Origin: CAYRFQ01 sp964423615
Lineage (GTDB): Bacteria; Planctomycetota; Planctomycetia; Gemmatales; Gemmataceae
Assembly: GCA_964423615.1 (NCBI GenBank)
Contig: CAYRFQ010000012.1
Coordinates: 62,001-126,000 of the forward strand
Direction of reading: 5' to 3'
Length of the DNA stretch: 64,000 bases
Made by a program: the position numbers and the translations under genes. Of the stretch, positions 15,376 through 21,616 are shown one piece after another. The notes under the pieces were generated by a model, which made no database searches, was not told where the DNA came from, and saw only the letters and a program-made list of their open reading frames with translations. Numbering within the stretch: the stretch's first letter is position 1; each line of letters starts with the position of its first letter.

Positions 15376-17003
15376 GCCAACGACATCTTCGTGGCGGGAT
15401 GACCAACGGCCTTGCGATCATCGGGATCTCCATTGCGGTCATCATCGCCTTAGTTCTCGTCCTCTGGCAACCTTGGAACAATTCCGCCCAAGACAAGATC
15501 AAGCTCACGTTTTATTGTGCCGCAGGTATGTCCAAGCCTGTCGCCGAAATCGTTGAGAGTTATCACAACAAGTACCCTAACGTTGAGATCCAGGTCAACT
15601 ACGGTGGAACTGGCAAGCTCCTTTCGACCATAAAGGCCAATCAAGGGGCTGGCCAACTTTACTTGGCCGCGGACAAATTTCACATGCATGTTGCTCGGGA
15701 GGAAGGCTACGTCGCCGAGACTATCCCAATAGCTCATCTTCGGCCGGTTCTCGTCATCAACAAAGACAAACAACAATCCCTTTCTGAAAAAGTCGAATCG
15801 GTGGAAGACCTGGTTCGCCCGGATTTGAAGGTGAGTCTTGCGAATCCAGAACTCGCCGCAATCGGCAAACTTACCAAGGATGTCCTCGCGAAATCCGAAA
15901 CGGCTAAAAAGATTTGGGAACAAATCGAAGCCGATTTGAAGAGTAGCTCCAATCGTGTTTCGACCGTTGGGACCGTCAACGAAGTGGCTCAGGCCATCGA
16001 AACCGGCGCTGCCGACGTTGGCATCGTCTGGTCAGCGATCGCCAAACAGCGTCCCGATCTCGAGTTGGTGGAGATCAAAGAATTCGCAAACGCCAAGGAG
16101 TTAGTTCAAATCGGCATCCTCACCAAAGCGGAAGGGGAAGTTGCGACGGCGTCCCTGAAGTTCGCCCGATTTCTCAGTGCTAAAGATGCGGGCTTGCAAA
16201 CGTTCGAGACACACAGTTTCTCACCCATTCCAGATGCCGATCTTTGGGTCGAGACCCCTCAGATCAACTTGTCATCGGGGTCCATGCTCAAGCCTGGCAT
16301 TAAAAAAATCGTGGCCGCATTTGAGAAACGCGAAGGCGTCAAGATCGATACCACTTACAACGGCTGTGGCATCCTCGTGGCGGGCATGAAGGCCTCCAAA
16401 AAAGCCAATGACGGCAAGTTCCCCGATGCCTATTTCTCCTGCGACGTGACGTTCATGGATGACGTTCAACAATGGTTCGAACCAAGCGTTTTGGTTTCCC
16501 GAAACGACATGGTCTTCATCGTCCAGAAAGGCAACCCCAAGAACATCACAGAATTGCAAGACCTCGCCCAAAATGGCTTGAAGGTTGGACTCGGTCATCC
16601 TGAGAATTCCGCCCTCGGGGGATTGACTGCCACGCTTCTGAAAAGATCGAAACTCCACGACGAGATCGAGAACCCGAACCGAAATCCTACAGTCGTCCAC
16701 GCCGACGCGGGGCACATGCTAGTGAATCAAGTCGTTACGAACGCCCTCGACGTCGCCATCGTTTACAGGAGCAACGCCAAGGCTGACCCGATCAACGAAA
16801 AGAAACACCTCGATATCCTCCCGATCAAAGTGATCGTAGACGGAAAAACATTGGAAGCGCAAGCGGCACAGCCATTCGCTGTCGCCAAGGATTCCAAGCA
16901 CAAATATCTGATGCGGCGGCTGTTGACCCAGATCGTCCGGGAAGAGACCCGCGAGCGGTTCAAGGGGCTGGGATTCTACTGGGCCTATGATAAAGCCGAC
17001 TAA
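15372..17003 (+). CDS. Membrane-anchored binding protein with two tandem ModA-like domains
   Basis: One N-terminal membrane anchor (GLAIIGISIAVIIALVLVLW) and then two copies of a type II periplasmic-binding domain of the molybdate/tungstate (ModA/WtpA) class. Copy 1 (~43-285) begins FYCAAGMSKPVAEIVESYH and has VNYGGTGKLLSTI; copy 2 (~295-540) begins LSSGSMLKPGIKKIVAAFE and has TYNGCGILVAGM. Copy 2 also has GLKVGLGHPENSALGG. ModA proteins normally have one such domain (~250 residues), so the duplication is unusual. Substrate is inferred to be molybdate, tungstate or another oxyanion from the fold and neighbours. Overlaps the upstream ATPase gene by 4 bases; the permease gene follows 2 bases later. 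Confidence 0.85.
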   Translation: MSQRHLRGGMTNGLAIIGISIAVIIALVLVLWQPWNNSAQDKIKLTFYCAAGMSKPVAEIVESYHNKYPNVEIQVNYGGTGKLLSTIKANQGAGQLYLAADKFHMHVAREEGYVAETIPIAHLRPVLVINKDKQQSLSEKVESVEDLVRPDLKVSLANPELAAIGKLTKDVLAKSETAKKIWEQIEADLKSSSNRVSTVGTVNEVAQAIETGAADVGIVWSAIAKQRPDLELVEIKEFANAKELVQIGILTKAEGEVATASLKFARFLSAKDAGLQTFETHSFSPIPDADLWVETPQINLSSGSMLKPGIKKIVAAFEKREGVKIDTTYNGCGILVAGMKASKKANDGKFPDAYFSCDVTFMDDVQQWFEPSVLVSRNDMVFIVQKGNPKNITELQDLAQNGLKVGLGHPENSALGGLTATLLKRSKLHDEIENPNRNPTVVHADAGHMLVNQVVTNALDVAIVYRSNAKADPINEKKHLDILPIKVIVDGKTLEAQAAQPFAVAKDSKHKYLMRRLLTQIVREETRERFKGLGFYWAYDKAD

Positions 17004-17005
17004 CA

Positions 17006-18658
17006 ATGACCAACGAAACGCCGCCTTCTGGATCCCCCGATGGTGACCATCGGGTCGCTTCGGATATCCCCTTCTACATCGCGCTGGGCATCTTGAGCGG
17101 CGTTTATGTAGTTTTGATCATTGGCATGCTGTTCGCCGAGGTGCTGTATCTTTTCCCACCGAGTCGTATATCATTGATCGTGCCCGAAGGCACAACTAAC
17201 ATTCCAACTTCACCCACCTCATTGGCCGACCCCAAATTGAAAGTCGGTCTTGGGGATCCCAACGAATCCGAGTTCGGATCGCGGACAAGCGACTTCCTCA
17301 AACTAACTTGGGCATACGATGCGGTCATGGATGCCGACCGTAAACATCCCATCCATTATTGCAAAGATCCGTTGGAGCTTGTCGATCTTGTTGGGCTCGG
17401 TCAACTCGATGCAGCACTGGCGCCGAGCGATTCTTCGGTGCGTCGGGGACTGGTGCTTCTCGTGCACAAAAAGAACCCCAAAAGGATCCAACGCCTGGAG
17501 GACGTGGCTCGTGAAAATGTTCGCGTCGGACTCGTTTGGTCGCCGCGTTTTTCGTCGGGAAAGCGGACACGAGAGGCGCTCGAAGTGGCGGGCCTCAAGC
17601 AAAAGCTGACTCAACGACTGGCTACGTACAATGACCTGGGACCAATGAACCTGGTTGCTCAGGGATTCGGACCTCAGGCCCTTGGCCGTCTCGGAATTGT
17701 AGTCGGAGTGATGCAGTCCGATGTGTTCAAAATCTCTCAGGTACAGACTGTGAACCAGTGGGAATCGCTGCCACAACAGGTTCACGATGGAAAGATCGAC
17801 GTAGCCATCGTTCCGGCCTTGGCTATCCCCGACGAAAGCGAGGGCGGCACCAAACTGGACATCGAGATTGTCCAGGCGGCGAAGAAAGAACTCCTCGACG
17901 TCAGTCGTTATCCCGATCACCTCTCGTCGTCGTGGTATTTTCTGTGGTGGGTGCGGATAAAAGTCTGGGCGCTTGTAGCTCCTTTGATGGAACCGGAAAT
18001 TCAATATTCCCTGAAGTTGAGCCTTATCTCTTGCACATTGACAACGATCATCTCGTTGTGGGTCGCCGTCCCTTTTGGTTACGCGATGTCCCGCTATAAA
18101 TTTCCTGGCAAAGGCGTGGTTGATGCGATCCTGGACATTCCTATCGTCCTGCCGCCGTTGGTGATTGGTTTGGCATTACTCATCCTGTTTGGGACTCCAG
18201 CGTTACAGTGGGTCGAGAGCAACACGATTCCGATAACGTTCGCGGTGCCAAGCGTCATCATTGCCCAGTTCAGTGTGGCGTGTGCGTTTGCTGTCCGCAC
18301 CATGCGTGTCACGTTCGACCAGATTAGTCCTCGGCAAGAGCAAGTTGCCCTCACCCTTGGATGCACCCAAGGACAAGCCTTTTGGTATGTCGTCTTTCCA
18401 GAAGCCCGCCGTGGACTGATCACGGCAGCTACTCTCGCTTGGGCCCGCTCTCTTGGAGAATTCGGTCCGATCCTGGTATTTTCCGGAGCGACGCGAATGC
18501 GGACCGAGGTCTTGCCAACAACAGTATTCCTGGAGTTGAGCGTTGGGAACATCGCAACCGCCGTCTCTGTTTCCTTACTCATGATCATAGCGGCGTTGAT
18601 CGTTCTCGTAATTGTCCGAGTTTTTGGTACAAGTCCGGCTTTCACTGCGGGAAAATAA
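17006..18658 (+). CDS. ModB-type oxyanion permease with an inserted binding-protein-like domain
   Basis: A first membrane segment (IALGILSGVYVVLIIGMLFA, ~25-47) is followed by ~270 extracytoplasmic residues related to type II binding proteins: LKVGLGDPNESEFGS and later VRVGLVWSPRFSSGK parallel KVGLGHPENSALGG of the preceding protein. From ~325 a ModB/CysT-type permease core follows, with its cytoplasmic EAA-like loop (LGCTQGQAFWYVVFPEARRG...ARSLGEFGPILVFSG) that contacts the ATPase. ModB is usually ~220-270 residues; this protein is 550. It may present substrate directly to the channel. Gene order binding protein-permease-ATPase matches modABC. Confidence 0.85.
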   Translation: MTNETPPSGSPDGDHRVASDIPFYIALGILSGVYVVLIIGMLFAEVLYLFPPSRISLIVPEGTTNIPTSPTSLADPKLKVGLGDPNESEFGSRTSDFLKLTWAYDAVMDADRKHPIHYCKDPLELVDLVGLGQLDAALAPSDSSVRRGLVLLVHKKNPKRIQRLEDVARENVRVGLVWSPRFSSGKRTREALEVAGLKQKLTQRLATYNDLGPMNLVAQGFGPQALGRLGIVVGVMQSDVFKISQVQTVNQWESLPQQVHDGKIDVAIVPALAIPDESEGGTKLDIEIVQAAKKELLDVSRYPDHLSSSWYFLWWVRIKVWALVAPLMEPEIQYSLKLSLISCTLTTIISLWVAVPFGYAMSRYKFPGKGVVDAILDIPIVLPPLVIGLALLILFGTPALQWVESNTIPITFAVPSVIIAQFSVACAFAVRTMRVTFDQISPRQEQVALTLGCTQGQAFWYVVFPEARRGLITAATLAWARSLGEFGPILVFSGATRMRTEVLPTTVFLELSVGNIATAVSVSLLMIIAALIVLVIVRVFGTSPAFTAGK

Positions 18659-18797
18659 TTCCATCCGGACGGCCTGGTGAAAGTGGGTGACCGACGGTTG
18701 CCTTTTGAGATCGTCACCCTTACTAGTTCGCTTTGTTTTTTGTCGTTGGGGTCAGTCGAGTCTACCTGTTTTACGGTTTCCTTGTGTCGTCGCAGTT

Positions 18798-19565
18798 ATG
18801 ATCATCATCCAAGACTTGAGTGTGAAAGCTGGCGCGTTTGTTCTGAACAACATCTCGTTCACTTTGGACGGTGGTGAGTATGGGGTGTTGATGGGCCAAA
18901 CGGGTTCCGGTAAAACCACTATTCTGGAAGCCGTGGCTGGATTGAAGACCGTCATCAGCGGATCGATAAGACTCGACGACGTGGAAGTGGCTCATCTCAA
19001 ACCGGCGGAACGAGGAATCGGTTATGTCCCCCAAGACCGGGCGTTATTCCCCTCCATGACGGTTTCCGACCACCTCGGGTTCGCGCTGGTCCTTCGTCGA
19101 TGGCCCAAAAAACAAGTCAAGGAACGTGTCGAACAGATGGCCGAGTTACTTGGAATTCATGACCTTCTTCAACGAAAGCCACTCGGCCTCAGTGGTGGAG
19201 AATCTCAGCGAGTGGCACTTGGCCGCGCCCTGTCGTACTATCCAAAAATCTTGCTGCTCGACGAACCGCTCAGTGCACTCGACGAAGGCACCCGCGAGAC
19301 GATGTGTCGGTTGCTCAAACGCATACAACTTGAAACGGGCGTCACCACTCTGCACGTCACACACAGTCTCGCCGAAGCCAGACGCCTCGCCAACCGAGTG
19401 CTTGTCCTCAGGAACAAGGTGCTTTCCGAGGTCCCGCCTGATGGGTTGGACAAGAACCCGTTGGCGAACGAGAGCGAGCTCGAAACCAATCACGAGTCGG
19501 CCGAATCCCAGCCTGACGCCCACGACTCGGATGGAAAGTTCACACGCTTGTCGGAGGGGTCATAA
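18798..19565 (+). CDS. modC: Molybdate/tungstate-type ABC ATPase (ModC-like)
   Basis: 255 residues: Walker A GQTGSGKTT, Q-loop YVPQDRALFPSMTVSDHLGFAL, signature LSGGESQR, Walker B ILLLDEPLSALD and H-loop LHVTHS. This is the importer (ModC/CysA/WtpC) pattern and it follows the ModB-like permease. A frame extends 37 codons upstream, but the ATG at 18798 begins the canonical IIIQDLSVKAG core. The usual C-terminal oxyanion-sensing (TOBE/Mop) domain is absent; the tail is instead acidic and polar. It is followed without a gap by the MoaD-like gene. Confidence 0.85.
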   Translation: MIIIQDLSVKAGAFVLNNISFTLDGGEYGVLMGQTGSGKTTILEAVAGLKTVISGSIRLDDVEVAHLKPAERGIGYVPQDRALFPSMTVSDHLGFALVLRRWPKKQVKERVEQMAELLGIHDLLQRKPLGLSGGESQRVALGRALSYYPKILLLDEPLSALDEGTRETMCRLLKRIQLETGVTTLHVTHSLAEARRLANRVLVLRNKVLSEVPPDGLDKNPLANESELETNHESAESQPDAHDSDGKFTRLSEGS

Positions 19566-19841
19566 ATGCTAGTCAACGTCGGATACATGGCCCAGATCAA
19601 AGTTGCCGCAGGGACTGGTGAGGAACAGATCGAACTTCCCGAATCGGCATCAGTCGCAGACCTTGTCCAAGCGATTACCGATAGACACAAGGGGCTCAAA
19701 AACTTGCTGCTCGACGAACAAGGACTCTTGCGACCGACCATTCTGGTCTTCATCAACGACGCCCAAGCCGATGACGGCATGCGCACAACGTTGAAGGATA
19801 GCGACGACGTCAGCTTTCTTTCGCCGATTGCCGGTGGGTGA
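19566..19841 (+). CDS. MoaD/ThiS-family sulfur carrier protein
   Basis: 91 residues with the beta-grasp pattern (IKVAAGTGEEQIEL, SVADLVQAITDRH, ILVFINDAQ, DDVSFLSPIAGG) and the essential C-terminal Gly-Gly. That tail is adenylylated by a MoeB/ThiF enzyme and then thiocarboxylated to donate sulfur, typically for molybdopterin synthesis. The ATG directly follows the ATPase stop codon, with GGAGG ahead of it at good spacing. A MoeB-like gene lies 390 bp downstream. No moaE, moaA or moaC was seen in the window, so the exact acceptor pathway is inferred. Confidence 0.85.
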   Translation: MLVNVGYMAQIKVAAGTGEEQIELPESASVADLVQAITDRHKGLKNLLLDEQGLLRPTILVFINDAQADDGMRTTLKDSDDVSFLSPIAGG

Positions 19842-19958
19842 AATCGGCGTCCGAATCTCCCTTGATCAGTAGCCAATTTACGTGATGTTCCACTGAGTAC
19901 CTCGGACTTTCGCGAGTGCGTCGTCAACATTTCTTTCCAGCCGAAGGAGGAACAAATC

Positions 19959-20154
19959 ATGTCAACAACAGCCCCTTCCTGTCCAAGAAAAGACCGTTGT
20001 TCGTATGACTTGCGACATCGCTTGTCTGTTGACAGCCGAGGTTCGTGACGGACAATTTGTCAAGATTCGGGCGACTGACCTTCCGATGCTTCGCGACGAC
20101 ATTTGCATGAAGGGAATCTATGCTTCGAGAGCATTCGCCCATGCTAATCTCTAG
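19959..20154 (+). pseudogene. Frameshifted, truncated N-terminus of a molybdopterin oxidoreductase (Fe4S4 domain)
   Basis: An ATG at 19959 has a strong AGGAGG site at 19945-19950. Its frame reads MSTTAPSCPRK, then runs out of frame at GAAAAG (about 19987-19992). One base fewer in that A-run would join it to the other frame: TVVRMTCDIACLLTAEVRDG, then FVKIRATDLPMLRDDICMKG, ending in TAG at 20152. This matches the start of DMSO-reductase-family Mo/W-bisPGD enzymes (Molybdop_Fe4S4, PF04879): Cys residues, AEV-DG-VKIRA and CMKG. Normal enzymes run for hundreds more residues, so even with the frameshift repaired this is a stub. It sits between the MoaD- and MoeB-like genes. The alternative, an expressed short frame with programmed frameshifting, is less likely. 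Confidence 0.75.
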
Positions 20155-20158
20155 CTCG

Positions 20159-20183
20159 CTGGCACTCGATACGTAAGTGCCAG
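20159..20183. repeat. Hairpin directly after the molybdoenzyme stub
   Basis: CTGGCACT (20159-20166) pairs with AGTGCCAG (20176-20183). It starts 4 nt after the stub's stop codon and may mark the deletion scar or act as a weak transcript-end signal; no T-run follows. Confidence 0.45.
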
Positions 20184-20231
20184 TGGCAATCCGACGCCCC
20201 GCGATTGTTCAAAGTTGATAGGACATCTCTC

Positions 20232-20987
20232 ATGACTCAACCACCAACACTCACCGACGAAGAAAAAGCCACCTACGAATGGCAGATGTGGGTGCCCGGC
20301 TTCGGTGAAGAAGGACAGCGGAAGCTAAAAGGAGCTTCCGTTCTGGTTTCGCGGGTCGGGGGTGTAGGAAGTGTGGTGGCGTACCAACTCGCTGCGGCCG
20401 GGATTGGTCGTCTTGTACTGGCCCACGGCGGAAATATCAAACACAGCGATCTCAATCGTCAGTTGTTGATGACCCACGACATGCTCGGTAAGTCTCGGAT
20501 CGAGAGCGCAACTCGCCGTCTCAAAGAATTGAACCCACGACTCGAAATCGAGCCGGTGGGCGAAAACGTAAGCGAGGAGAACGCTTCGCGGTTGGTCGAG
20601 AGTGTCGATCTGGTCGTCGATTGTGCTCCATTGTTCCAAGAACGCCTTGCCATGAACCGTGCGATCGTCGAGCAACGAAAGCCGATGGTCGATTCAGCCA
20701 TGTACGACATGGAAGCCCAACTTCTAACAATCATTCCTGGACAAACGCCTTGTCTCGCCTGTGTGTGCCCGTCTCCACCACCAGTTTGGAAACGAGAATT
20801 CCCCGTTTTTGGTGCGGTGTCGGGAACCGTGGCTTGCCTTGCAGCTGTGGAAGCCATCAAAGTCGTCGCGGGATTCGGTGAGCCGCTACTTGGAAAAATG
20901 CTCACGATTGACATGCGCGACATGACGTTCCGTAAGATCGCCATCCAGCGAAACCCTAAGTGCGGAGTCTGCGGAAATCCGAAGTAA
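20232..20987 (+). CDS. ThiF/MoeB/HesA-family adenylyltransferase
   Basis: 251 residues with the E1-like fold: a nucleotide-binding glycine motif (VLVSRVGGVGSVVAYQLAAAGIGRL), the DLNRQLL motif, the Lys/Arg pattern GKSRIESATRRLKELNP and a VDLVVDCAP strand. Zn-binding pairs CLAC and CGVC are both present. Such enzymes adenylylate the Gly-Gly tail of MoaD or ThiS; given the MoaD-like gene just upstream, a MoeB role is most likely. The usual GxGGxG is preceded by SRV rather than GAG. The ATG at 20232 was preferred over 20205 because the family N-terminus begins soon after it and GATAGGA lies upstream. Confidence 0.85.
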   Translation: MTQPPTLTDEEKATYEWQMWVPGFGEEGQRKLKGASVLVSRVGGVGSVVAYQLAAAGIGRLVLAHGGNIKHSDLNRQLLMTHDMLGKSRIESATRRLKELNPRLEIEPVGENVSEENASRLVESVDLVVDCAPLFQERLAMNRAIVEQRKPMVDSAMYDMEAQLLTIIPGQTPCLACVCPSPPPVWKREFPVFGAVSGTVACLAAVEAIKVVAGFGEPLLGKMLTIDMRDMTFRKIAIQRNPKCGVCGNPK

Positions 20988-21045
20988 GTGTTTCCTCCCG
21001 AAACAGATACTCGACCTAGTTTTCTGTGAGCCAACGAGACGGACT

Positions 21046-21534
21046 TTAGGGTAAGCGAACGAGCCGGTAAGCCTCGCTGTTTTCTGCTTTCAAAATCAAT
21101 TCGTGGCGTGTCAGTTTTTGGATGATTTGCGTTTGCGTTTTCGTTTCGTCAGTCTTTGGATGCCGGGACGTGATGACGAGTTGCTTTTCTTGAACTCGAA
21201 CTCGAGACCGGCTCGCTCCTTGAAACCCCTTCACATTAACATTGGCGAGAAGCGTTCCATCCCGACGAAACTCGAGTGTCGCGCCGTCCTGCGGACCTCC
21301 AACAACACCCCAACGCCCAACCAAGTCAGCCGGAATGGGACTCCAGACATAATTCGCAAACACATAATAAGTCATCCCAGTCGTTACGACCAAACACAAA
21401 GCAAGTAGCCCCCAACGCCTCAGGGGATTCGTCTTGTTTGGTTGAACAGACTTGGCGATTTCGGGTTCGGACGAGGGTTGTCTCCGCGACAACCCTTTTC
21501 GTCTTCGTGAGGGTTTGTTTTTTGTTTTGCTCAT
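21046..21534 (-). CDS. Membrane-anchored lipocalin-like small domain protein
   Basis: A 162-residue protein: a basic N-terminal ~40 residues, one membrane segment (RRWGLLALCLVVTTGMTYYVFA, ~40-60) and an extracytoplasmic beta-rich domain beginning LVGRWGVVGGPQDGATLEFRRDG. That start (GxW followed by paired strands) is typical of small lipocalin-like or DUF5640-type domains common in planctomycetes. Ligand and role are unknown. It lies 82 bp after the arylsulfatase gene on the same strand, with a hairpin between the two. Confidence 0.6.
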   Translation of the reverse strand: MSKTKNKPSRRRKGLSRRQPSSEPEIAKSVQPNKTNPLRRWGLLALCLVVTTGMTYYVFANYVWSPIPADLVGRWGVVGGPQDGATLEFRRDGTLLANVNVKGFQGASRSRVRVQEKQLVITSRHPKTDETKTQTQIIQKLTRHELILKAENSEAYRLVRLP

Positions 21535-21564
21535 GAATGCATGCTGTTAGCTGAAAGGAAAATG

Positions 21565-21594
21565 AGACTCCGGGAAAAACGACGCCCGGAGTCT
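21565..21594 (-). terminator. Hairpin terminator-like structure after the arylsulfatase gene
   Basis: AGACTCCGGG (21565-21574) pairs perfectly with CCCGGAGTCT (21585-21594). On the minus strand it lies 23 nt after the arylsulfatase stop and is followed by CATTTTCCTTT. It probably insulates the sulfatase transcript from the small anchored-protein gene. Confidence 0.6.
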
Positions 21595-21616
21595 GGAATG
21601 ACCATTTCTGAGAGCG

